From NCBI GenBank assembly GCA_013350335.1, contig CM023539.1:68387631-68451630 (forward strand): a DNA stretch of 64,000 nt, in the 5' to 3' direction. The notes under the pieces were generated by a model. It ran no database searches and was not told the DNA's origin. It worked only from the letters and a program-made list of their open reading frames with translations. This DNA comes from Chimonanthus salicifolius. Lineage: Eukaryota; Streptophyta; Magnoliopsida; Laurales; Calycanthaceae. Each line of letters begins with the position of its first letter. Position 1 is the first letter of the stretch. The translations under genes were made by a program, and so were the position numbers. This document shows positions 24,182-35,353 of the stretch, piece by piece.

Positions 24182-25465
24182 TTATACAATGTGAGGAGAA
24201 GCAAAACAGAGGAGCTCTTCATCCTTCTCAAATTTGGCTAGTTGTTCATCTTTCAAGCTCACCCAAGCTTCAATTCCATCACCTGATCTGGTATTAAACA
24301 ATATAACAGACTCAAGAGGCACACCGGATAAAGTCACCCAGTCAGGTCCACCCCATCCAAAGTCCACTTCATAGAAAGAAAATCCACACCAACTACTGAA
24401 ATAGTAGAAATCAACACTCCAGTCTGGATACTTTTGAAATAAGGTGCTCACTGATTCGTAGGCTTTTAGATGGCCATCAGGACCATGCATCTGCAATATG
24501 TGATCAGAGTCTACTTTCCTAATTTCATCCCTCAATTCCTTCTCTACTCTTGACTGCGATGCCAACTCTCCTTTCACGTAAGGAATGGCACAAAACTTGA
24601 AGATGTTGCCAAAGGAAGATCTGGGCAAGGGCAGGGCCATCCTTCGCCTGAGGTCTAGCGCATGCAAGGCCGTAACCACCTTCTTCGGCCCCACCTCCCC
24701 CATGGACCTTAAGAAGCACCGCCAGATGAGCGACGTGACCGCCTCGTAACGGGTCGGCTTTGCATCAGATTTGGCCCTTAGGGTTGATATCTTGGATGCA
24801 TTGAACACAAACATCTTGGTCAAGACATTGGCTTTTAAGGGGAACATGTTGGCCGGCACCGGCACCGGCCCTGCAACCGGTGGAAACAACGATGGCGACT
24901 CGAATGTAGGGCACACCAATTGACTGGACCCGCGAGCTGTGCTGGCCCACCCATTTAGAAATGTTCCCAATGTGGTCCCATCAGCAACTGCATGCGCAAT
25001 GCCAATGCCCACAGCCATTCCCCCGCAATCGAAGATGTTGACTTGGACGGATAGGAGTACATCCCTGCCGGATTTTGATTTGGTGAAAGTGGTGGGGACC
25101 ATCTGAGTCAACACTTCAACATAGGGTTGTCGAAGGAAATCCATGAGCTGATCGTTGACTCGAGCTTCTGAAAATTCTACACCTTCATCATTGCAGTCAA
25201 CAGAACACTTGTCTTTGATCCTTCCGGCTAATGGGTAAAACTGGGTTAAGGTTTTGGCTAGAGAAGTCTTCAACTTCTGCAATTTTTCCATGGTTTTAAT
25301 GCTACCACGGCCGTCGCCACCCGAGTAGAAGAGAACTAGTGGAACATAAATGGGACTGGCAACAAACATCTGATCATTAAAGGAGAGATGGAAGGTACGG
25401 AGGGGAGATGGTGTTGGATGAGATGGTTGAATAGTTTCTCTAGAAATGACTTGAACCTTCAGCAT
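24182..25465 (-). CDS. BAHD-family acyltransferase, intact single-exon gene
   Basis: 427 codons from ATG at 25465 to a stop ending at 24182, a normal length for BAHD enzymes (about 430-450). They transfer acyl groups from acyl-CoA to alcohols or amines of specialised metabolites, usually in the cytosol. Both hallmark motifs are present: HXXXD as HAVAD at residues 158-162 (general base His158) and DFGWG at 368-372, a structural motif. The N-terminus (VQVISRETIQPSHPTP) and overall pattern resemble the vinorine synthase/alkaloid or terpenoid acetyltransferase branch; the substrate cannot be read from sequence. No signal peptide or membrane segment is seen. A TATA box lies about 65 bp upstream of the start. 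It is the only intact member of the array; the unit 1 copy is dead and the unit 3 copy absent. Confidence 0.93.
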   Translation of the reverse strand: MLKVQVISRETIQPSHPTPSPLRTFHLSFNDQMFVASPIYVPLVLFYSGGDGRGSIKTMEKLQKLKTSLAKTLTQFYPLAGRIKDKCSVDCNDEGVEFSEARVNDQLMDFLRQPYVEVLTQMVPTTFTKSKSGRDVLLSVQVNIFDCGGMAVGIGIAHAVADGTTLGTFLNGWASTARGSSQLVCPTFESPSLFPPVAGPVPVPANMFPLKANVLTKMFVFNASKISTLRAKSDAKPTRYEAVTSLIWRCFLRSMGEVGPKKVVTALHALDLRRRMALPLPRSSFGNIFKFCAIPYVKGELASQSRVEKELRDEIRKVDSDHILQMHGPDGHLKAYESVSTLFQKYPDWSVDFYYFSSWCGFSFYEVDFGWGGPDWVTLSGVPLESVILFNTRSGDGIEAWVSLKDEQLAKFEKDEELLCFASPHIV

Positions 25466-25527
25466 TTTTGCTTGCAGATAGATGCAAATGCCAACAATGA
25501 TTTAGCACCATGGGCATCTCACCTTCA

Positions 25528-25535
25528 TTTATATA
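25528..25535 (-). promoter_or_regulatory. TATA box of the BAHD gene
   Basis: TATATAAA on the minus strand, 63-70 bp upstream of the ATG, which leaves room for a 5' leader of about 30-40 bases. It is conserved at 18493-18500 before the broken copy. Confidence 0.65.
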
Positions 25536-26401
25536 GAACTTTAATGACCTAGGAGGCTTGATCACTTTGCTGCAAATCAAATAAAATAAGTAGAATTCCC
25601 TTATATCAAGTATAAAGTATTTAACCTTAATTAACTATATTTAGTAGTTCAAATTTGTGCTTTGCCTTAGTCTCGTGAAACATGGGAATCATTTAAATAT
25701 TTGGGGTCTCTCCCATAGTCTTCAAGTGTCTTAATCTAAAAACTCACTAAAAAGGAGAGAGCTAAAACTTCACTTTCTCATGGTCGACCAAGCAATGTAT
25801 TTACAGTGTTTGAGGAGAATAAAAAATCCTATACTTGTGAGGGTTGCCCACCTCCTTTCCATTCCAATCATTATTTGAAATGAAAATAAGAAGAAAATCT
25901 TAAAATAAGCATTTTTAAAAGAGATTATTTTGCTATTTTGGTTCAAAAGAGATAATAAATAAGATGCGGCGAGGTTATCCTTTCTTCTAAATTCGTCACC
26001 ATCCTTTGCACCAAACAAATGGGTCTCCAAAAGGAGTAAAGTCAAGTCCAAACCACTCTAATCGGGCCATAACTCATATTTATATAATATTGGCCTTCTA
26101 ATTCGCCATTCTTTGTCCTTTAAAAATCATCACATCACTTCTTTATAGAACTCAATGTCCACTCCCAAGAGAGAGAGTTACGTGGATTACTTGTAACATG
26201 TGAGATTAAAAAAATAAAGAAAAGCATAAAAAAAAAAAAAAAAGAAGTAGAAAACGTGTGAGATTAAAAGAAAAAGAAAGAGAAAGAATGAAAATGGGGA
26301 AAACAATTAAATATTATGTTGGCCAATCTCGTGCACTTAGAGAAAAAGGTGAATAAGAAGAAAGGAAAAAAAAAACAAGTGAAAGAGAGACAAAACTAAC
26401 A

Positions 26402-26561
26402 CGCCCTCTTTCCTACAATACTTGTCCTATTTCATAGTTTTTTATTTCTTAAGAATAAAGTAAATATAGCTTCGATTTAATGGAAAAAATAAAGGAATAC
26501 GACAAGTAATTTTGGACAATTTCAAAATTCATATAGGACAAGTATCTTGAGACAGAAGAAG
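26402..26561. mobile_element. Mariner/Stowaway-like MITE remnant, unit 2
   Basis: Same element as 19367-19526, 7,035 bp further on, with one change in the left end (CGCCCTC). Confidence 0.6.
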
Positions 26562-26792
26562 AGAAATTAGAGAAAGCAAGAGAACAACTTAAGGATAGAA
26601 GAAAACAAAAGAGAAAGGGGCTCTTGTGAGAGTTTAAGACAAAATATAGAATAGATAAAAAGAGAAAATAAATAAATATATATAAAAGCGAGCGAGAGAG
26701 AGAAATTTTATCTTAGAATGAAAGAGAGTTGTATAAAATTGCGTTGATATGTAACTTTGATCTCTTCAAAAAATAATAGAAATTGAAAGAAT

Positions 26793-26934
26793 TGTTGGAG
26801 TGTGAATGAGAGTTCCACATCAATTGTAAGAAGGAAAAACTGAAGACGTATAAGAGACTGGATCACTCCACCTATCAGGCTAGTCTTTTGAACTAGAAGT
26901 CTGGTCCTAACAGAGTAATGGTATCAGAGCTAGG
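26793..26934 (+). mobile_element. Short LTR plus primer site (TRIM-like), unit 2
   Basis: Unit 2 counterpart of 19758-19899, with the primer site at 26919-26934. Confidence 0.65.
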
Positions 26935-27922
26935 TACCCAAGCCATCGCATGTGAGCTCAGGAATCTCCTAGCCGAATGAGATAGTTCGCGACGTTCTAT
27001 CCCATGCTTGCCAATCTTGTACTTATTTGGAGATATAAAAAGTTAAGAACTGGAATTTGTCTTTAACGCTTTATGTTGGCACCTACACCTCGTTCTGTTT
27101 TAGTGCTTGCTCGATGTAGCATGTGCTACACGGTGTTATCACTTCCATTTTCTAGATCTTGCAATATTTAGAGATAAGAATTGCAAAATTCATCCACTAT
27201 GTTCCATGTACCATCTTTGGAAGCATGATTCACTCTATCTAGTGGAAATTGAGCATGGATCCATGTACCATGGACCTAGACCAATTTGTTTTAACACTTT
27301 TCATTTGACGTCATTTAAATCTGTGAATTTTTGACTTATTTAATTTTTATAATAATTCAAACAAACAATGAAAATATGTTAGCATCAATGGTGGAGACAA
27401 GGATGAAACTAGAGGCAAGATCTTCTTGCACTTTCAAGGCTTTAACCTTCAACCAAAAGACATGACTTGCTTTCTAGTGAAACGAAAAGGAAGACCATTA
27501 CGGGTGAAACTTGGGTCGGAATTTAACTTGACCCATATAACTCAACCTAAAAAATCAGTGGGTTTGAGTTATGTATTTGTATATTTCGGGTTACATTGGG
27601 AAAGAAACCTTTATGAAATTTGGGTCAGGCTGGGAAAAAAACCCGTATGAAATTCGGGTAGGATTGGATTGAGAAATTTAAAATCAATCTGACACGAAAC
27701 AAGTACACCAAGTTATAAAACATTAGTGATTAGGGCTGAAACTCAGGTCGGATAGGTTGAGGCCAGCACTTGGGTTAAGTCAGGTCATGTCGAGTAATTC
27801 GGATACGCAATTTGAGTTGGATCGAATTGAGTTTAATAAATTTTGACACAGATTAGATTGAGTTTATTAAAACTCGACCCGACCCATTTGAGTTTCCGCT
27901 TAGAACACCAAGAAGCTTTCTT

Positions 27923-28240
27923 CTAGAAAACTCCATCCTCCGTCCACATGTTTTCAAATTGGAAAGGGGATAGCCTTCTCTTTATACCTCCAAAGTCTAG
28001 GAGAATGGGGATATGGTCCAAGATGGGCTTAAGAAGTGCTTCATGGAAGAAGTTGAAAAAATGCTCCCAATTGGCCAAGACGAGGAACCTATCCAATTTC
28101 GAAAGAGAAAGGCATTCTTGGTTCTTTGTCCAAGTGAAGCATCGAGGATTGAGCTTACTGAAATCCAACATTATTAGGGAAAAAGTCTCAGAAGAGGTCT
28201 TTTCCATTTGAAAATCTGATTTAAATTTTAAAAAATACAA
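27923..28240 (-). pseudogene. LINE (L1-type) endonuclease fragment, unit 3 copy
   Basis: Same fragment and same open frame as at 20888-21205, shifted by 7,035 bp. It is part of partial unit 3. Confidence 0.65.
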
Positions 28241-29081
28241 ATATATACAAGTGATTTAACTTTTAAAAAAAGGTCTTCAAATGGGAAAAAGCTCTTAAAA
28301 GATTTTTCCCTCTAACAGGCATTCACGTGACATTGTGATAGTAAAGTGGAGACTGAAGAGAGAGGGACATCAAAATAGATCTTAAAATATATGTCCCTTT
28401 TAAGATTCTTTAAAAGTCTTATAGAAGTTCCTGAAACACGACATTTAAAAGTCCCATAGAAGTTCTTGAAACACGACGTCCATATTCAAACCCAATGTTC
28501 ATAATTTCCATCATCCCTTTCATGGACCAGTACATGCTGCGGATGAATTTTGTTCCATTGCGTTCTTCAATATTTTAGGGTATATTAGTATTTTCATTGA
28601 ATACGACAATTTCAATAAAAAATAGCTTTTGTACAAAAATTGACATCGTTTTTAAAAATTAAATAGTTATTTAACTCATTTCTTACTTTCTCATATTCAC
28701 TGAAAGGTGAGATTTTCAATGAAAATTTGTATTGATAATATATGGAAAAGTAGAATTTTTTATAAATGGTTATTTTTAAAAAATCAAAATTTTCATAGTG
28801 AAAGGTAAAAAAGTTAATTTTTCTCTTCACTTTCTAATACGTAAAAGAACAAACATATCCAAAAAGGTTAATGACTACTTTGCACTCTCATGCTTTAGGA
28901 AGGTAGGGCTGAAACTGACACATTACGCAACCGACTCCACCTGAATTTCTGACATGACTCAACACAAGTATTGTTTTATAACTTGGTGCACTCAGGCCGC
29001 GTTGGGTTAGGTTGATTTTGAATTTCTCAACCCAACACGATCCGAATTTCATGCGGGTTTCTTTTTTTCCAACTCGACCTA

Positions 29082-29247
29082 GACACACATGGGTGTAGTT
29101 CAACTGGTAATTTCCTGGGATGTGCCAGGTTCGAGCTCCCATAGTCTCACCTGTTGTGTCCCAAGGGCAGTGGGAATCACCCGTGAGGGGTTTTCGCTAG
29201 GTTTCGTGATTTTCCACACATAAATTCAAAAAGAAAAAGAAAAAAAG
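29082..29247 (+). mobile_element. tRNA-derived SINE, unit 3 copy
   Basis: Unit 3 counterpart, 7,035 bp after the unit 2 copy, with a small deletion in the body (GTTTCGTG for GTTTCCCGCG). Confidence 0.7.
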
Positions 29248-29351
29248 AGCCGACACCATTTAGGATTTATGAGTTTATGAATTTAAAAATAATTTAAAGT
29301 CAATAAATATAATTTTAGATTCAAAGAAGACCAAAATTATTAAAAAAATAT

Positions 29352-31713
29352 GATATTTGTGAATTCGTTTCTTCAAAAGATTTGATTGAAAGTTTATACC
29401 AACTTTTACAAAATAATTTTGATAATTTTTTTTCAAATCACATTAACTTTCCACACCAACCAAAGCCTTTGGATCATTAGGTCATTAGCGTGCGTAAGGT
29501 ATACAAGAAAATGATCAGTCTTGAATTGAGGTTGATTGTGTGTTTCACATGTTATGAGTTTGGTGGTAAACTTAAGGTCAAGTTCAACCCACGACAGTAG
29601 ACTTCTATGCTTAAAATGAATCCAAAGTAGGAACTAAATTGATTGGATTTGAGTGAAATTATGTAAATTCTAAATTATAGACAAGATTTGATTAAATTTG
29701 AATTTGTATTTACATGTAATACTTTCATCCATACAGGGTCATGAATCAAATCTATATTCAATTTGAATTTTCTATTGATTTTTACATGAAGTATACTACA
29801 TATTCATCCTCTTTTATGTATTTCATTTAAACCCATGTCATATATGTGAGGGATTTCTCTAAAAAGGTTCCTATTTTTTGAATTTATTTGAAAACAGTCT
29901 TTAGGCTTTTTATAATTCTAAAACAGTTCTTAAATTTTGATAAATACTCTAAAAGAGGCTCTTTGATTATGTCTACTTCTTTTTTGAATATTATTTATGC
30001 CACAATGTTATATGTTTTATGAATACTTGATAATTTTTTTACTCATTTTTCTCTTTTATCATACTTCTAATTTAGTTATGATCAAACTACTCTAATCGTT
30101 GGATTGAAACTGAGATTGTCTTCGATTATTGATTTTTAGCCTTAAAATTTAACTCTCTTATTGTCTAATTTAGTTGCTTTTTGAGACATCAATAATTTTT
30201 TCAGTCGTTGATAGATGTTCATCTCTTTGCGTTTTTTTTTTTCCCCAATAACTCAAAAAAATTATTATCATTTCTACAAAAAAATATTTTATCAAATATT
30301 CCCTCCGTCCCAAGTTACTCGTCCTATTCCTTTATTTTCACATTAAATAAAAGCTTTAACCTTTTTTATGAGCTCCAAATCACCTTCTAACGTGATGGGA
30401 AGACGACCTTCTTTTATAAACTTTGACTTGCCTATATGTGGCATTCTGTAATTATTTCTATCTCCGACTCTAATTGTATGGAATCATATATTGCTGCATA
30501 GTTAGAAAAACATTAATGAGCAGTAACTATACAACGAAACACTGCCCATACCTCCTTTTTTTTTTTATCAGGTATGTATTGACTCAGAGAATTTATCAAT
30601 AGGCTTTTCGCACACTCCGCACGAAAATCATCCTTAAGAAATATTTTTTTTTGAAATAGGACAAGTATTTTGGGACGTAGAGAGTATTATTTTATTTTTA
30701 CATTCTCTCTTTTGCATTAATTTGATATGATTTATACAATAGATTATGTCTTCATAATTTATAATAATATAGCTTTTTAATTTTTCATATCTATTTTCTT
30801 CCTTTCGATGATATAAGTTTTCCTTCTTCTCTTCTAAATAATCTCTCATAATTTAATAATTCATTACATGCTTATTTAAGATTTTAATATATTCTTCCAT
30901 TTTATTTTCTATTATCTAGTTATATTACCTAGTTATTTGTTTTTCATTATGTTTAGCTTGCATTTTATGAGTTTTTTTTTTTCTTCATGACATGGCACAT
31001 TTCCTATTATCTTTATATTATTTTATTAACTTACATCATTTTCTCATTGAACTTCTTAAATCTCTCGCTCCCAAAGGTATATCTTGCAATAAACTTTTAA
31101 GAATTATTTTTTATAGTTTTTAATTTATCATTAGATCGTTTTCCTCTTGTGCACAAATTTTTTTCCTTTTTCTTAAGTACTCACTGTAATTATTATTTAA
31201 AATAATTATAAAATTATTAATTATTATCTTACTCTTTAAATACACTTTTCTGCAATGATTTTTCTTGATATATAATTTTCAATTTAATCACTTTTTAATT
31301 TTATTTATATATTTTAGAATATTATTTATATCAGAGGTGTTTACGGTTTTACCCAGGAATTTAAATCTTCGGCCAATAAATTTCTCTATTTTTTTTTTTA
31401 AATCATCCTATATCAAGGTTTAAAAAACTGAGACATCTCCTGGCCGATACCATTAATATCTGCGAGACATTTGTTTCCCCTGATTTTTACCATGTGAACA
31501 TTAGCTGCAAGCCTCATCCTTCGGAGCTGGATAGAGTCAGCCATTTTGCAGGAGGTCTCTGTGTGGCAATTCCAAAATCAGCAGCCGAATCAGTAACCGA
31601 CACGTGAGGGTCGTCGCTGTCCATATAACAGATGCTACGGGGCTGAAACGAGTTAAGAAGGGGAGAGTTAGCGAGTTCTTCCTCACAGCAGTCACAGCAA
31701 GGGCAATATCACA
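29352..31713. other. AT-rich intergenic region between the array and the P450 pseudogene
   Basis: No coding exon recognised on either strand. It contains one clear MITE (30299-30684) and many short A/T runs. Just upstream of the P450 start (about 31436-31690) the sequence becomes less AT-rich, consistent with an old promoter, but no firm TATA box stands out. Confidence 0.55.
30299..30684. mobile_element. Stowaway/mariner-type MITE, 386 bp, TA target duplication
   Basis: The left end reads TTCCCTCCGTCCCAAGTTAC followed by TCGTCCTATT. The right end, reverse-complemented, reads CTCTCTACGTCCCAAAATAC followed by TTGTCCTATT. The element is flanked by TA at 30297-30298 and 30685-30686. No transposase frame is present. 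Confidence 0.8.
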
Positions 31714-32594
31714 ATGGCCATACTGCTTTCTCTTCTCTTCTTTGCAGCTTCTTGCTTTCTCCTCCTCAGATTGAAAGGAGGAAGGAGGAAGGAGGAAGGA
31801 ATTCAATTTACCTCCTTCTCGACCAAAGCTTCCGATAATTGGAAATCTCCATCAGCTCGGCACCTTCCCACACTACCCACTGCGTGACATTTCCGAGAAA
31901 TATGGCCCGTTGATGCTCCTCCATCTGGGTAATATCCCAACTCTGGTAGTCTCGTCTGTAGAGATGGCCCAAGAGGTCTTGAAGATCCATGACATCACTT
32001 TCTCCAGTCGGCCGACTACGACGGCAGCCAAGCAGCGCCTCTACAACTGCAACGACATAGCATTCACTCCCTACAGCGAGTACTGGAGGCAAGCAAAGAA
32101 AATCTGCGTCTTAGAGATTCTAAGTGCCAAGAGTGTGAGCTCATTTCAATGGATTAGGGAAGAAGAAGTTGCTCCAATGATCGAGAAGATTTCTCAGTCA
32201 AGTTCGAGAAAGGAGACCGTCAATATGACTGAGCTGCTTCTCTATCTCACGAGTGGAATAGTAGCGAGGACAGCTATTGGGAGGAAATACGAAGGAGAAG
32301 AAAAGAGGAATGAGTTTGCAAGTACTGTTAATGAGGTGATGACGCTGTTAGGGACTTTTTGTTTGGGGACTTTATTCCTTCACTTGCATGGGTTGATGTT
32401 TTGGGGGGTTTAATGCGAGGTTGAAGACAAGTGCAAGAGATTGGAAGGTTGTTCTCGATCGGGTGGTCAATGACCATCTCAACAGTGCTGTGGACGGTAC
32501 AAATAGCAGAGAACCTCTCTCTGTGTTTCCTCTGTTCTTCTATAGTACTTGAAATTGGATGAGATAACATCAAAGGAATCATCTTGGTAAATTG

Positions 32595-32679
<85 letters not shown>

Positions 32680-33357
32680 TCTGTTCTTCTATAGTGCTTG
32701 AAATTGGATGAAATAACATCACTTTCCTCGTTCAGGACATGTTTGTTGCAGGAACTGATACAACACAAGGAACAATGGTGTAGGCGATGGCAGAACTGAT
32801 GAGGCATCCTTGCGCGATGGAGAAAGCCCAAACTGAGATAAGAAGAGTTTTGGGTAGAAAGCAAAAGGTGGAAGTAGAAGACCATCAAATGAACTACTAA
32901 AAATTCATAATTAAGGAAACTCTACGCTTGCATCCTGTTGCTCCACTTCTAGGTCCACATGAACCCAGCACAGATGTTACCATACAAGGATACCACATTC
33001 ATTCCTACGAAAACAAGAGTCCTTATAAATGTATGGGCCCTTGCAAGAGATCCCAAGCTATGGGAAAATGCAGAGCAATTTCTACCAGAGAGATTCGAAA
33101 ACAATCCCGTTGATTTCAAGGGCAAGGACTTGCAATTTATTCCTTTTGGTGCAGGGAGGAGAATGTGCCCTGGAATGTCATTCTCTTCTATGACAATGGA
33201 GCTCGGTCTTGCCAACCTTCTTTACTGGTTTGATTGGAAGTTGCCGAGTGACATGAGCATCGAAAATATGGACATGGCTGAACTCACTGGAATCACAGTT
33301 CATAAGAAAACTCCCCTTCATTTGATTCCAGTTCATCACTTCAATATAAATACCTAA
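31714..33357 (+). pseudogene. Cytochrome P450 pseudogene, CYP71-like, two exons
   Basis: Exon 1 is 31714-32586, intron 32587-32735 (GT/AG), exon 2 32736-33357. It encodes an N-terminal membrane anchor (MAILLSLLFFAASCFLLLRL), a proline-rich hinge (LPPSRPKLPIIGN), WRQAKKIC, the I-helix AGTDTTQ, the K-helix [12 protein letters not shown] and the haem loop FGAGRRMCPG with its Cys ligand. This is the layout of ER-anchored A-type plant P450s. Lesions: a frameshift in a GGAGGAA repeat (31778-31800), indels near 32360 and 32405, TAG for Trp in the I-helix (GTMV then stop), TAA for Leu before KFIIKETLR, and a 4-bp CATT duplication near 32998. It cannot make a full protein. Confidence 0.93.
32600..32675. 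repeat. (CT)n microsatellite in the P450 intron
   Basis: About 38 uninterrupted CT dinucleotides inside the intron. Exon-derived sequence (TTCCTCTGTTCTTCTATAGT and onward) lies on both sides: about 32528-32570 in the exon and 32676-32720 in the intron. Confidence 0.97.
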
Positions 33358-33964
33358 AGTTGTGTTTGATAGGTTTCTTAAAACCATCGTACTTCATAAT
33401 AAATCAAGTTTGGTGCATGAATTTCTTGTGTTTATAATAGACATTTTCACTCCTTGCCATTTTTACTTTTTTTTTTTTGAATAATGGGTAAGATTCATTA
33501 AAAGCGGGAAAATCCCGGAAAAAGAAAAATATACAAAAGAGCTCAAAACATGAGCAAGCAAAAAACCAAAACGCCCACAACCTGGGCCAGAACAAAACAA
33601 ACCCACAAGGGGCAAAAGGCAAACACTAAATGTCAGTGAAAACTCCCATACCCAAAAAAGACAGAATGGGAGTACCTAAATTGTTAGCCCAAGAAATGAG
33701 ATTCAGAACGGGAGAGTCATTTTTCTTTGTAAAAACCAAGTGATTAATATCGAGACTCCGAATGAGCCCGAGTATAGCATTTGCATGAGACTTGAGGCTC
33801 CAATGGCAGAAAGAGGGAACATTGAGAGTCAAAAAAATATCAGTGTCAGTGATAAGAATTCTAACCACTGAGAACCTTCTGACAGGACAATAATGAGAAG
33901 TGGTTGCAACTAATGCACTCGGCAGGAAAAGCACATGAGCCCAAGATTAAGTCATGAGCATCAC

Positions 33965-34966
33965 TTAGCTGCGAACCGAAAAAGATGCGATTATGGACAA
34001 GGAGAAAACCAAAGGTAAGGGTGGAAGAGAAAGAGAGGGGGGATGGGCGATGGAGTGTAGGGGTAGAGGAGAGAGTTGGGGGGGAAGGTTCCAAAGAGAA
34101 CAAAACAAACTACCTGTCTTGGCAAGGTCAAGGTTCGAGAGCAGGAAGAACATCCCACTCCTAATATCAGCAGTAATGTTAGAAAAAAATTTAAGAGCAT
34201 TGCTGTAGGAATTTTTGAAAATCCTCAAGTTCCTTTCCCTCCAACAGTGCCAAACAAGAGCAGGGAGGGAAAGGTTGGCGGCCAACTTCTAAAGGGGCGA
34301 TGTCCTGGAGTTGATAAGATGGATGGCCTGAGAAGTAATGTCAGGATCAGCAGGCTGAAAACGGAATTTGGCACACAAGGATTTCCAAATCGAAGTGACA
34401 AATTCGCATAAAAGGAAATGCCGATTGGATTCAGCAGCAGAGTGGCATAGCATGCAAGTAGTTTGGCAATTGACACCTAAACGAGCAAGCCGATCAGTAG
34501 TCTTGAGCCCATTGTTAAAGAGAAACCAAGTAAAAATGGAGTGGCGACTAATACAACGGGGAAACCAAACAAGATCAACCCAGATCGGGTCAGCCAAGCT
34601 GTAATAATGCTCCTTAAAGACTGAAGAGAAACTAAAGGCTCCATCGTTATTAGCAGTCCAAATAATAGTATCTGGGGTGGGGTGCACAGGAACCTCTGTT
34701 TGCCGAACCATAGTCCAAATAGAAGATAGAGCTTCAGAAGTAGGAGGAGGAAGGTGCCAGATACCCTCAGAAATGATGACAGAAACAGGGACATTGATTC
34801 CCATGCCCAAGTTGTAACTGGGTCTGCCACCAAAATGATCCCAAAGAATGAAACCAGGCCTAAGCCAGGGATCAATCCAAAACCGAGTAGCCGAGCCATC
34901 CCAATAGAGTGTAAGATATGGGCCTTTGCAGAATTTCGGATAGAGATAAGGGATTTCTAGCCCCAA
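33965..34966 (-). pseudogene. LINE ORF2, C-terminal zinc-binding (zf-RVT) region
   Basis: The frame 34966-34289 contains WDGSATRFWIDPWL, TPDTIIWTANNDGAFSFSSV and CMLCHSAAESNRHFLLCEF (a Cys/His metal site), the usual end of plant LINE ORF2. A further frame (34285-33965) continues with WHCWRERNLRIF. The two are out of phase. Confidence 0.82.
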
Positions 34967-35353
34967 GAAGCATTGTTTTTTAGCCGCACTGTCCAGAAAT
35001 TACAATCCTTAAGGTATTTACTATGCACCCACTTGATCCACAAGCTGTCGGCTTTGTTCACAACATTCCAAACTTGTTTAAAAAGACAAGCTTTGTTGAT
35101 GAGCTCAAGATCCAGTAACCCAAGGCCCCCTTTCGATTTGGGCCTGCAGATAGACTCCCAAGAGACAGTATGCAGCTTCTTCCGATCAAGAGAACCTTCT
35201 CATAAGCTGGCCAATAACATTCAAGCAAGATTTGGGAAGAAGAAAAGCATTAGCCTAATAAATTTGCAAGCTACATATGGTGGACTTAAGAAGCTCAACC
35301 CGGCCCGCAAAAGAAATGGAAGAGGCATTCCACATGCCAAGCTTGTTTCTGAT

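Larger units (their letters stand above)
20465..27499. repeat. Segmental tandem array, unit 2 (7,035 bp, complete)
   Basis: This is the complete copy of the array unit. Its start (ACGGGTGAAAC) recurs at 1340 and 27500. It carries the intact BAHD gene (24182-25465) and lacks both the retrotransposon and the 626-bp internal duplication of unit 1, so those changes happened after the units separated, or were removed here by exchange. Alignment by eye shows scattered substitutions and small indels against units 1 and 3. Confidence 0.92.
27500..29351. repeat. Segmental tandem array, unit 3 (partial)
   Basis: Follows unit 2 directly and repeats it with the 7,035-bp offset (for example, SINE start 22056 and 29091). 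Homology stops at about 29340-29351, in the A-rich run after the SINE; past it the sequence is unrelated to 3170/22320. The unit therefore lacks the BAHD gene: either the array ends here, or a deletion or rearrangement removed the rest. Confidence 0.88.

Noticed and set aside
32328..32888. 186-codon minus-strand frame with a long Arg-Glu repeat
   Set aside because: The Arg-Glu run is the (CT)n microsatellite read backward; the rest is antisense to the P450 exons.
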